Positions 26,594 through 34,660 are shown, counted from the first letter of the stretch. The stretch: 39,101 nucleotides of DNA from CAYZQH01 sp050300015 (GCA_050300015.1 JBNKWZ010000033.1:1-39101), one strand, 5' to 3'. Translations and numbers: made by a program. Notes: generated by a model not told the origin, from the sequence alone.

Positions 26594-26620
26594 AAAAAAA
26601 GCCTGCGTAATGCAGGCTTT
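26594..26620 (-). terminator. Terminator after the DUF1552 gene
   Basis: AAAGCCTGC (26598-26606) and GCAGGCTTT (26612-26620) form a perfect 9-bp stem with loop GTAAT. Read on the minus strand it continues into seven T, 66 bases after the DUF1552 stop. Confidence 0.88.
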
Positions 26621-26685
26621 AGAACGTATGGGGTTGGGTGGCACTGTATCTCAAAAAAACGAATAGGTAAGCTGCGCTAAAAAGA

Positions 26686-27978
26686 TTAAGCCAAAAAGCC
26701 GCTATAAACACCTGCGCCGTTGCCGAAATTGGGGTAGTCGGGTGCGTCCAATTGAATACCCACGCCGGCCATCACTGTGTCGAAAAGACCATCCCAAAAA
26801 ACGCCGCCCATGTCTACTGCTCGCCCGCCTTTAACGGGACCACCGGCCAAGATAATGGGGTGGCGGACATTGGTATGAGACGAGCCATCGCCCATGTCAC
26901 TCGTGATGTAAATTAGCGTGTTGTCCAGCATGGAGCCGCCACTAATGTCTGGCTCTGCTGCCAAGGCTTTAATTAGCGAGACAATCTTGCTTGAAAACCA
27001 AGCCAAGGCTATGGGGTTGTCGATTTCATTGCCGTAACCGTGCTGGCAGCTATGCCAATCGGCATTGTATTCTAAGCCTGGAATTAAAATGGTTGCGCCA
27101 CTGTCACCAAAACTAAAGGTTGCCACGCGGGTTAAATCGCATTTCATCGCCAGGACCATTAGCTCCATATACAAATCGATACGCATTTCAGTGGTATGTA
27201 AATCCACTAAGTTTGCATTGATATTTTGGTTGTCGGTCACCGATCCTTTCCAAAAAGGCGTTGTGCAAGCGGCTGAACCGCCCTGGGCACGTTGCAGAAT
27301 ATTTTTCTGAAGTGCCGCTATAGACTCCATGTGCAACTCAAGCCGCTGTTTTTGAACCGGGTTGAGTTTACCTTGTAGGTCTTTGATGAGCTCTAAGTTA
27401 AGCCCTAAGATGCCCTGGGCACGGATGGTGGCCCAGTCTGTGCCATCACCGTTGTTACTGACCGAAGGAAATAAACGGTCATAGGTTTTGATGGGGTTGA
27501 TCTCAAACGGTAAGCCGTTGTAATTAATGCGCGATAGGCCTCCCTGTTCGAGCGCGGCTAAATGTACGCTGGGATAGGGGTTGTCGGCACCAATTTTTTT
27601 GGCCGCGAAAATATCGATGGAGTCAGGCTTGTCGTTGGTGACGCACTGATAATGGGGGCCATGCCCGCCGGCCCCAGTGAGACCATCCACAAAAAGGCAG
27701 TGCTCGCGTACTTCTTCGTAAGGTGCCGATCCCGCGGGCAACACAAAGTCGGTGCCTTTGGTGGTTGGGTGCCAAGCAGAAGCGTGCGCACCGTTAGTGA
27801 TATGAAACGTTATCAAGCGCTTGGGGGCTGCCACTTCGTCTTGTGCAATGGCTGCGCGTGCCCACAATAAGTTCGAGCCCGCCAGTGCGGAGTTTAACAG
27901 ACAGGAAGAAAACCCTAGTTTGCTCACATTTTTTAAAAATGTTCTGCGGCTGCCGAGAGATAAATGAGAGTGTTTCAT
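26686..27978 (-). CDS. DUF1552-family secreted protein with Tat-like signal
   Basis: ATG 27978 gives MKHSHLSLGSRRTFLKNVSK, a twin-arginine signal (SRRTFLK), then a hydrophobic stretch; the frame to 28008 adds nothing. The 430-residue protein matches DUF1552 (PF07586): ITFHITNGAHASAWHP, HCLFVDGLTGAGGHGPHY, DMGDGSSHTNVRHPIILAGG. The family has an alkaline-phosphatase/sulfatase-like fold by its conserved His/Asp pattern, but no activity is established. Tat export suggests folding, possibly with a metal, before export. It lies 33 nt after the DUF1592-type cytochrome gene, the usual pairing of these families in planctomycetes, myxobacteria and some gammaproteobacteria. The two products probably act together. 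Confidence 0.85.
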   Translation of the reverse strand: MKHSHLSLGSRRTFLKNVSKLGFSSCLLNSALAGSNLLWARAAIAQDEVAAPKRLITFHITNGAHASAWHPTTKGTDFVLPAGSAPYEEVREHCLFVDGLTGAGGHGPHYQCVTNDKPDSIDIFAAKKIGADNPYPSVHLAALEQGGLSRINYNGLPFEINPIKTYDRLFPSVSNNGDGTDWATIRAQGILGLNLELIKDLQGKLNPVQKQRLELHMESIAALQKNILQRAQGGSAACTTPFWKGSVTDNQNINANLVDLHTTEMRIDLYMELMVLAMKCDLTRVATFSFGDSGATILIPGLEYNADWHSCQHGYGNEIDNPIALAWFSSKIVSLIKALAAEPDISGGSMLDNTLIYITSDMGDGSSHTNVRHPIILAGGPVKGGRAVDMGGVFWDGLFDTVMAGVGIQLDAPDYPNFGNGAGVYSGFLA

Positions 27979-28011
27979 GGTGTTATTCGCTCCAAAACTA
28001 GGCCACAAGGA

Positions 28012-30660
28012 TTATCGATTGAGTTCTTTTCTGTATCGGATCAGGCTCATGGTGCCAATCGATTTAAAAACCGTTCTGGCATCGTAACCGGAGTCGATAA
28101 GATTACGCGTCATACCTTCAACAGAGCAGGCATAGTCTTGTTTTTCTTGCGCCGTTAACTGGCCGATTGCTGGGTTATTTTTGTCGATTTCGGTAATGCC
28201 CATGCCGGTGCTAAATCGGAAGGCATTTTTCACAAAGCATCCATAGACCGATTCGGTATTGGCCAGAACTTCTCCCAGCCCTATGCCGCCGGTAAAGCTC
28301 GCTTGGGTGGACTCGAGGGTGTCTAAACCTTGTACACCATGGAGGACGCCGCTGGCATCTACGGTATTGCCGTTAATGTCGAGCAGTTGATAGCGGCCGA
28401 TGGTGTCGTAATCCTCCATACCAAACCCAAGGGGGTTAATAATTTTGGCATGGCATTGTGCGCAGTAGGGTTCTTCGGTTAACAGGGCTGTGCGTTCGCG
28501 TTGTGTAATGGAGCCGCCTGTGCCGATGATCTCTGCAATACGTTCTTCTGCCGCGGCGCGATCGACTGCGATGCCCGCTGGTGGCGGAGGAATGTCTTGA
28601 CACAACAGTTTTTCACGCACGCGTGCGGCGCGCACCACAGGCGAGGTTTCTTCAAAGTTACCATAGGCTACGTGGAATGCCCCAGTGGTTAAAATGCCAC
28701 CACGCTCACCGGCGCCGGACACCTCACTAAAGCCGGTATCTGTCGCACCGCTTAGCCCGTAGTAGTCGGCGAGGGTACTGTTTACGAAAGCTTTGTTGGT
28801 GTTAAAAAACTCTGTGAAAGGGTTGCCTTGCAATGCCGAGTGTACAAACAGCTCGCGCACTTCTTGCGTCATGGCTTTGCGCAAAGGGTCATTCAGCTCA
28901 GGGAACAACATCATGTCCTTGGGTTGAGTGAGCGCTAGATCGGTGCCCATCCACTGTGCCGCAAAGTTGCCCAAACGTATTTGCGCGCGTGTGGTGTTTA
29001 ATAGGCGGGATACTTGCGCAGCTATTTGCTCATCTGTGTCTAACTCGCCGGCGTCTGCTGCTGCCAATAATTGATCGTCCGGGATGCTACCGGTAAAGGT
29101 ATATGAGAGGAAGGTGGCAATCTCGTAAGGTGTGAGTTTGTAGGCATCATAATCCGGGGCATCTGCTATGCGCACGGCTTCGCCATAGCTAAACTCGTGT
29201 ACTTCTATTTGTGCGGCAGAGGGGTCTATGAGAAATGCAAACTCCGAATGGCCGCTGAGGCCTGGAAAATAAAACGTGAGGGTTCGGAACTCTTCCCAAT
29301 CTACGGTGATGGACCCTTTGAAGCTACCCACCACGTATCTGAGCTCTGGTATTGTGCGATCTTGAGGAATCACGCCGCGCACCGATACCTTCATCAACGT
29401 GCCATCGCCCGTATAAGAGATGTGCTTGCCTAATTTGGCCTGCTGCTGGTTGGTGGTGTCTCCCACTATGAGGGCGCCGGGCAGTGTGCCCTCGGTGTGC
29501 CAGCGCTTGTCGGTGAATTCGTCGGCGGTTATCGTGGTGGGGGTGCCCGAGAACTCATACTGACCGCCGTCATGCTCGCCCACAGAGACGGGCAACCCTA
29601 ATTCAGAGCGGTATAAAAACGCGGGTGAAATTAAAGCCGAAGTGACGGCTATTTCTAACCCGGCGGCCACGTCTCCGTTGGTAAAGCTGTCGGCGAACAA
29701 GGCTTTCATGGCCACCGCTTCACCTTTGGTCAACGGACGTCGAAAAGCTCGCTTGGCGAAGTTTGCGGTAAAGTCGTCAATGCATGCTTGTTTGTCGCTG
29801 AGGTCACAGCTAACGACGGTATCGAAGTTTCGCTCGCGCGCCCATGCGGCGATGGTTTTAGCGGCCTCAAAGTAGGACTCTTGGTGCACCTGAGTCACCG
29901 CGGCCATGATGTTGTTACTGTAACCGTGAATTTTGGCGTCGGACGGAAGGGACCCTGCAACATCAAAGTCAACGCCCAGCAAATCTTCGATACTGTTTTG
30001 GTATTCCTCTCGAGTAAGCAGTTTCAGTTGGCGAGGGCCATAGGTCTTGCCGCTTTCACAAGCTTGCACTGGAGCGTCATTATCACTCCAAGATAGCAAG
30101 TAGGCAGCGATGTCTGCCGCGCACTGGCCCACACAAAGGCTGGGGTCGCTTTGTGGCATGGTGGTTTCGATTATGGATGCCAGCGACGCGCTGTCGCCCA
30201 AATAACGGGTTAGGTCTAGGGGTTGAGATGGGCCATCACCGCTTTCGCCATGACAGGTCACGCAGGTGAGGCGTACTGCATCTTCATAAGATGATTTCCC
30301 GCGTGCGACATTACCTACAAATGTTTGCCCAGTAGTGTCGCTCGAGACGGTTAGGGTGCGCGTGGAAGTATGTGATACTTTACCGTCGTAAACCGTGAGC
30401 GTGACAGTGTAAGTGCCTGGCGCGTAAGTGTGGTCGGGGGCAAGTAATGTGGAAACCGCACCATCTCCAAACTCCCAGGCGTAACTTAGGGGGTCGCCAT
30501 CAAGGTCGTTAGACTGGTTGGCAAAATTGACTTTGGTTTTAGCAATTTGATAGGAAAACTGTGCAGTAGGGGCTGTATTGCCGTCGCCATTCTCTGTGTC
30601 TGTGCCGCCGCAAGCGGTCAGTGTCAGTACACTTAAAATCATCCAATGCTTTAAATTCAT
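28012..30660 (-). CDS. PKD-containing lipoprotein of the DUF1587/1595/1592/1588/1585 type with two CxxCH sites
   Basis: ATG 30660 gives a lipoprotein signal (LTAC, Cys17). Order in 882 residues: PKD at about 28-108 (YAWEFGDG, HTYAPGTYTVTLTVYDG); cytochrome-like segment with CVTCH (133-137); DUF1587 (LTREEYQNSIEDLLG); DUF1595 (AFRRPLTKGEAVAMKALF); a ~110-residue beta-rich insert (from about YEFSGTPTTITADEF to HEFSYGEA); DUF1592 (LTPYEIATFLSYTFTGSIPD); DUF1588 (GGILTTGAFHVAYGNFEETS) with CAQCH; DUF1585 at the end (NAFRFSTGMGITE). Such proteins are called planctomycete-type cytochromes and their substrate is unknown. It is first in an operon with the DUF1552 gene. The insert could be a carbohydrate-binding module, but I cannot assign it. 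Confidence 0.87.
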   Translation of the reverse strand: MNLKHWMILSVLTLTACGGTDTENGDGNTAPTAQFSYQIAKTKVNFANQSNDLDGDPLSYAWEFGDGAVSTLLAPDHTYAPGTYTVTLTVYDGKVSHTSTRTLTVSSDTTGQTFVGNVARGKSSYEDAVRLTCVTCHGESGDGPSQPLDLTRYLGDSASLASIIETTMPQSDPSLCVGQCAADIAAYLLSWSDNDAPVQACESGKTYGPRQLKLLTREEYQNSIEDLLGVDFDVAGSLPSDAKIHGYSNNIMAAVTQVHQESYFEAAKTIAAWARERNFDTVVSCDLSDKQACIDDFTANFAKRAFRRPLTKGEAVAMKALFADSFTNGDVAAGLEIAVTSALISPAFLYRSELGLPVSVGEHDGGQYEFSGTPTTITADEFTDKRWHTEGTLPGALIVGDTTNQQQAKLGKHISYTGDGTLMKVSVRGVIPQDRTIPELRYVVGSFKGSITVDWEEFRTLTFYFPGLSGHSEFAFLIDPSAAQIEVHEFSYGEAVRIADAPDYDAYKLTPYEIATFLSYTFTGSIPDDQLLAAADAGELDTDEQIAAQVSRLLNTTRAQIRLGNFAAQWMGTDLALTQPKDMMLFPELNDPLRKAMTQEVRELFVHSALQGNPFTEFFNTNKAFVNSTLADYYGLSGATDTGFSEVSGAGERGGILTTGAFHVAYGNFEETSPVVRAARVREKLLCQDIPPPPAGIAVDRAAAEERIAEIIGTGGSITQRERTALLTEEPYCAQCHAKIINPLGFGMEDYDTIGRYQLLDINGNTVDASGVLHGVQGLDTLESTQASFTGGIGLGEVLANTESVYGCFVKNAFRFSTGMGITEIDKNNPAIGQLTAQEKQDYACSVEGMTRNLIDSGYDARTVFKSIGTMSLIRYRKELNR

Positions 30661-31293
30661 GAATCGTATCTCACACTCTTGGTTTTCTTTCTGCACCCAT
30701 AAAAGGATAGCTGCTTATAGCCTGAAAGATCCTGACTCTGATTAAAACATCATTTTGACGGCTTTTTGCACAAAAAGCCACGCCAAAAGTTTACATGAGT
30801 CACAGATTGTAGAGTCAAAGTTGGGGTTTTGTGGGGCTGGGTACGGGGGCATACTGTATGACTATAGCGGGTGTGCTGTGAAGGGTGTTTATTGCTTCTA
30901 ATAGCCGGCTGCGCTGGTAGCGTTATCGCGTCGGCTTCGAATGAAAATCACTTCAAAGGCTTTAGCGGCGAGCCGATGATTGGTGGTTTGGGGCTTTGCA
31001 AAGCCAATGCAGTCCGCAGGAAATTTATTCGTGTATACGATGGAGAGGTTCCCAAGGCCGCTCCGTCGATTTTCGTGCTTACGAGCGTTACTCAAAGGGA
31101 CTGCGCTGCCGCAACCTGCAGGCGTTAGATAGTGTGAGTGAAACCGGTTTCTTGGCGTCGTATTCCGCTTCATTGGGCTAATTGAGAAGTACTCCCAGAA
31201 AAACGTTTTAAACTGTGGCATTTATAGCGGTACCATTTTGGGGGCTAGAACCTCCAACCAAAATCCAACACTACACTGTTTGCGACCATAACT
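30661..31293. other. Intergenic region between the cytochrome operon and the second esterase
   Basis: About 630 bases with no gene I can support. Overlapping frames on both strands (30871-31128 plus, 30898-31221 minus) have no recognisable domains. It contains a LacI-operator-like palindrome (31140-31151), a short GGCTTTGCAAAGCC palindrome near 30991, and GGCGTTAGAT at about 31121-31130, which resembles an integron attC right end. Confidence 0.45.
31138..31153. promoter_or_regulatory. LacI-family-type operator candidate
   Basis: GAAACCGGTTTC (31140-31151) is a perfect 12-bp palindrome with the same AACCGGTT core as the site at 19739. It lies about 145 bases before the second esterase ATG. 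The extended form TGAAACCGGTTTCT matches TGNAANCGNTTNCA at all but the last base. Confidence 0.45.
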
Positions 31294-32931
31294 ATGAAAC
31301 TGACCTATCTACTGCGAATGGGTGCTTTAGTAGCGCTTTTACCCACATTGGCCTACGCAGCGCCAGACCCCAATTTTCATATTTACCTCTTGTTGGGCCA
31401 GTCCAATATGGAAGGGTCTGCACCTGTTGAGCAGCAAGATCGTACAACCCATTCCAATATTCGTGTGCTGCAAGATGCGAACTGTAATAACGGAGCATCC
31501 TATGGACAGTGGCGCGACTACTACCCGCCCATGATTCGCTGTGGCGGCGGCGGTGGGCTTGGCCCCGGCGACACTTTTGCTAAAACCATGGCGGCTGAGT
31601 TTCCCAATACCACGATTGGTATCGTGGGGGCTGCTTACGGGGGGGCAAGCATCGAATATTTCTTGAAAGATTGTGCCAGTTTTGGCGCCTGTAAAACGCC
31701 CTTTGGGGCAATTTCCGGCGCGCCTAACGGCGCCGATAATGGTGGTTACGAATGGGTGATAGACCTTGCGCGGAAGGCGCAAGAAGTTGGTGTGATTAAA
31801 GGGTTTTTGTTCCATCAAGGCGAGAGCAACAATGGGCAAGATACTTGGTTGCCACGCGTGAAACAGTTTGTGGATGATTTGCGCAATGACCTTGGGCTTG
31901 ATCCTAACCAAACCCCTTTTATTGCGGGCGAATTACCTTATACCGGGTGCTGCTCTGGGCACAATTCGCTGGTACGCCAAATTCCCAGTACCATGACCAA
32001 TGGTCATTATGTGACTGCCGAAGGTGGCTTGAACGATAAGGGCGACGGTCTGCATTGGGACTCTGCTGCCGTGCGAGAAATGGGCCGTCGTTATGCGGCC
32101 AAGATGCTGGAAGTGGGCACTTTTGATACCTCCTGTGGCGAAAGTGGTGGTGTGGAAGTGTGCTGTAACATCAGCGCAGATCCAGATGGCGACGGAATGG
32201 GTGAACAAAATGGCGAAGTCTGTACCGTTACCCCCGATACATCGGGTTACCACCCGCCCAACCCAGCTGACGTGGCTGCGGCTATTAACGTGGGTGGCAG
32301 CGGTGATTCTTTGGAATATAACGGCGTGTGGTACGAGCCCGACCAGCAATTTGACGGTGGTACGGTAAACGCGACAACGGATACTGTTTCTGGTGGTGGC
32401 AATAGCGCCATTTTTCAATCAGAGCGTTACGGAAGTTTTCAATATTCCATTCCCGTTGCCAATGGGGATTACGACGTGACGCTGGGTATGGTAGAAATTT
32501 ACCAAACCAGTGCGAACGCGCGCGCCTTTCATGTGGATGTGGAAAATACCCGTGAGATTGACGGCGTGGATTTGTTTGCCCAGGTAGGGCACGACACTTT
32601 GTACCAGCAAAGTTTCCCGGTGTCTGTTTATGACGGCAACTTAGACATTGAAGTGATTTCTGTTACGGATAACGGCACATTAAGCAGCATTTTAGTGCGT
32701 GAGTCCGCATCCAGTTCTTCCAGCAGCTCTAGCTCATCATCGAGTTCAAGTTCGAGCAGCTCATCAAGCACTTCATCCTCAAGTAGCTCATCTTCGAGCA
32801 GCTCGTCCTCAAGTGGTTCAACCGGTACCCCCAATACCAATGCAGGTGGACTAACGTTTGCAAGCTTATGGTTATGGGTGTTGTTTGGCTGCGCAATGGT
32901 GCGCGCTCGGACGACGCGCGAGCAGTGGTAG
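31294..32931 (+). CDS. CE6/SASA acetylesterase with malectin-like domain, poly-Ser linker and C-terminal anchor (copy 2)
   Basis: The 545-residue paralogue of the gene at 20457 has a signal peptide ending near LAYA. The SGNH hydrolase spans about 23-278, with Ser37 in GQSNMEG, FHQGESN, and DGLH (251-254) as the Asp-His pair. A Cys/Asp mini-module follows at about 281-310 (EVCC, DPDGDGMG, GEVC), then a malectin-like domain (about 322-468: AAINVGG, SERYGSFQYSIPV), poly-Ser, and NAGGLTFASLWLWVLFG with a basic end. The same first mature residues (APDPNFHIYL) open both paralogues. It probably deacetylates a hemicellulose; differences near the active site (MAG versus MEG) may mean different acetyl positions. 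No clear Shine-Dalgarno sequence is seen. Confidence 0.9.
   Translation: MKLTYLLRMGALVALLPTLAYAAPDPNFHIYLLLGQSNMEGSAPVEQQDRTTHSNIRVLQDANCNNGASYGQWRDYYPPMIRCGGGGGLGPGDTFAKTMAAEFPNTTIGIVGAAYGGASIEYFLKDCASFGACKTPFGAISGAPNGADNGGYEWVIDLARKAQEVGVIKGFLFHQGESNNGQDTWLPRVKQFVDDLRNDLGLDPNQTPFIAGELPYTGCCSGHNSLVRQIPSTMTNGHYVTAEGGLNDKGDGLHWDSAAVREMGRRYAAKMLEVGTFDTSCGESGGVEVCCNISADPDGDGMGEQNGEVCTVTPDTSGYHPPNPADVAAAINVGGSGDSLEYNGVWYEPDQQFDGGTVNATTDTVSGGGNSAIFQSERYGSFQYSIPVANGDYDVTLGMVEIYQTSANARAFHVDVENTREIDGVDLFAQVGHDTLYQQSFPVSVYDGNLDIEVISVTDNGTLSSILVRESASSSSSSSSSSSSSSSSSSSSTSSSSSSSSSSSSSSGSTGTPNTNAGGLTFASLWLWVLFGCAMVRARTTREQW
32702..32815 (+). repeat. Poly-serine linker-coding repeat (second esterase)
   Basis: About 37 codons, nearly all serine with a single Thr, in mixed codon usage, between the malectin-like domain and the C-terminal hydrophobic helix. 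Confidence 0.8.
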
Positions 32932-32995
32932 ATTCTGCGCGTGGCTCGGTGCGTTTAGCGCATTGGTTTGTTAAAGCGTTAGGCGCTACAAGCGT

Positions 32996-34162
32996 CTAGC
33001 TGCCAGGCGCCGAACACCCAGGCATCCGCGGTTGTCTTTGGCATGCCAGCTCGGATGCCACAGCCACGTCTGCCATGTAATAAAGCGATGCAAAACCCAA
33101 TTGCTCTCGCCCAAGGTTGTGGAAAACAAGTCCCAGGGCGATGTCACCCGCGCTGAAGTGTTTTTGGTGTTTGGCGAAATATCGTGCCGCTTGATTGAGC
33201 TCGGGATCGACTATTAAATTCGACACTCTGCCCACGCCCCCGTGATAAGCCTGTACCAACAATAGGTTGTAGAGCGCTTGAGCTTTGGCTTGCGGCAGGT
33301 GGCCAAAAACGTGGTTAAAAACCGGCTTTAAGTTATGGTGGTTTTGCTCCATTAACTTTAAGGCACAATCTATTTGGGCCATACGATGGAAGTGAAATCG
33401 CGTCTCAAGACCGCAATCGTTTAGTGCCGCTAATGACAATTGCATGATGCCACGGGCATCGGCGGCAGAGTGGGCCGCTTTTTGGCCACCACTTTCGATG
33501 AGTGTTTTTCCCGCAAATGTTGTGAGAATCGAGGGCGCCAAACTGATGCGACCTTTTTTAACTCGGTCAGCGTACACCAGTGCAATGGCGTCATGCAGTG
33601 CCACTAAGTGGCTGGGGTCGCCAATGCGCATACCATCCCAAGTTCCCCAAAGTCGTGCTGATTCAGTTGTACCAAAATAGCGGTCCAGTGCGGTCGACAT
33701 TTGTGCATTGGGTTGATCACAATTGAGAGCAAAAGGGTAGCCTGCAGAAGTGGCATCGCCCGCGCTCCATGCACCCACTTTTCCAGCCTTGGCTAATTGC
33801 TTGCGCTTTCGATTGAGTTTTTGTTGGGTGGCGGCGGATGTAGCTTCATTGTTGATGTAGCCTAAAAAAGTGCCACTTTTGTTAAATAGGATATGACGCT
33901 TGGGGTTTTCGCAAAAGGATTCCCCATTTAATACCCATCGTCGAATGGTTTTTAAATTGGTAAAGGCTCCTTTGCTCGCCCAATAGGGGCTTTCGCGCAC
34001 AACATTTTGCCAGTGTGTGCCACTGGTAGTGGCTTGGCTGGCCGCAGCGTTTGAGGGCGCCAGCGATAACATTAGCAGCAAGCTTAAAAATGTGAAATTC
34101 GAATAGCGCATAATCAACGTGTGGACGTTGCCACTGTCCGATGTGTGTGCCTGGGTGATCAT
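32996..34162 (-). CDS. Secreted lytic-transglycosylase-like protein
   Basis: The 388-residue protein has a hydrophobic export signal around residues 21-41. The core TLIESGGQKAAHSAADARGIMQLSLAALNDCG (221-251 region) matches the SLT-type lysozyme fold: catalytic Glu223 in the E-S-G motif, then G-I-M-Q-L. Downstream LLVQAYHGGVGRVSNL corresponds to the usual A-Y-N/H-G-G motif. It probably cleaves peptidoglycan glycan strands in the periplasm. ATG 34162 has CCAGG seven bases upstream; ATG 34111 would give a shorter, more standard signal peptide but lacks such a site. The N-terminal ~170 residues before the fold are unassigned. It is convergent with the second esterase. Confidence 0.75.
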   Translation of the reverse strand: MITQAHTSDSGNVHTLIMRYSNFTFLSLLLMLSLAPSNAAASQATTSGTHWQNVVRESPYWASKGAFTNLKTIRRWVLNGESFCENPKRHILFNKSGTFLGYINNEATSAATQQKLNRKRKQLAKAGKVGAWSAGDATSAGYPFALNCDQPNAQMSTALDRYFGTTESARLWGTWDGMRIGDPSHLVALHDAIALVYADRVKKGRISLAPSILTTFAGKTLIESGGQKAAHSAADARGIMQLSLAALNDCGLETRFHFHRMAQIDCALKLMEQNHHNLKPVFNHVFGHLPQAKAQALYNLLLVQAYHGGVGRVSNLIVDPELNQAARYFAKHQKHFSAGDIALGLVFHNLGREQLGFASLYYMADVAVASELACQRQPRMPGCSAPGS

Positions 34163-34319
34163 GATAACCTGGCTTAGGGGTGTTGTGCAGTCGCCTGCCT
34201 GTGAGCGTTGTCAGCGATTTGTGGTCGGTTAGCATCAACAAGGCTTTTATCGGTTGTGTGACCCCAGCCAGTTTGGTGTACTCTTAGCCCACTCTGATTC
34301 AGGTTTCTGGTTCAATGCT

Positions 34320-34556
34320 ATGAAAAAACTTAAGAATGAGAAAGAACTCATCAAAAAAGCCATCACCGAAGGTGTTAAGTACGGGGAAAAACGAGGTGTG
34401 GTGGAATTTGAAGCCACAGACTCGGCTAATGAGAAAATTGAATACATTTACCGGTTGTTGGTTCACGATAAAGTGATCCAACCCATTCCAGAAGATCAAA
34501 TATCTATTCTCACTATGAAGCATAAGTTGGCCATTTGGGCCTCCAAGCTCAAGTGA
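34320..34556 (+). CDS. Small conserved protein, DUF5062-like
   Basis: ATG 34320 gives a 78-residue soluble protein (MKKLKNEKELIKKAITEGVK, EKRGVVEFEATDSANEKIE, YRLLVHDKVIQPIPEDQ). It agrees from memory with the DUF5062 family of Vibrio- and Pseudoalteromonas-like bacteria, whose function is unknown. The open frame extends upstream to 34254 without a good start. It stands alone, divergent from the transglycosylase-like gene. Confidence 0.65.
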   Translation: MKKLKNEKELIKKAITEGVKYGEKRGVVEFEATDSANEKIEYIYRLLVHDKVIQPIPEDQISILTMKHKLAIWASKLK

Positions 34557-34644
34557 TTGGAGTTCAACCCCCTTAAGTGTGTCAGGGGAACCATGACGAG
34601 CACTATGACTGTTCTGAAGTCTGCGGGATGTCGTCATTGTGTGC

Positions 34645-34660
34645 GGCCGCGATTGCGGCC
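34645..34660. repeat. Hairpin GGCCGC-GATT-GCGGCC
   Basis: A perfect 6-bp GC stem with a four-base loop in the ~295 bases between the DUF5062-like gene and the end of the minus-strand gene at 34852. No strong T-run follows on either side. The overlapping frame at 34577-34855 is not convincing as a gene. Confidence 0.4.

Noticed and set aside
30871..31221. Overlapping frames before the second esterase
   Set aside because: Both strands open over the same bases, no start signals, no domain; more likely a non-coding repeat or relic.
17215..32815. Poly-serine runs as assembly or slippage artefacts
   Set aside because: Codons are mixed (AGC, AGT, TCN), frames stay open, and each run sits at a sensible domain border, so they are real linkers.
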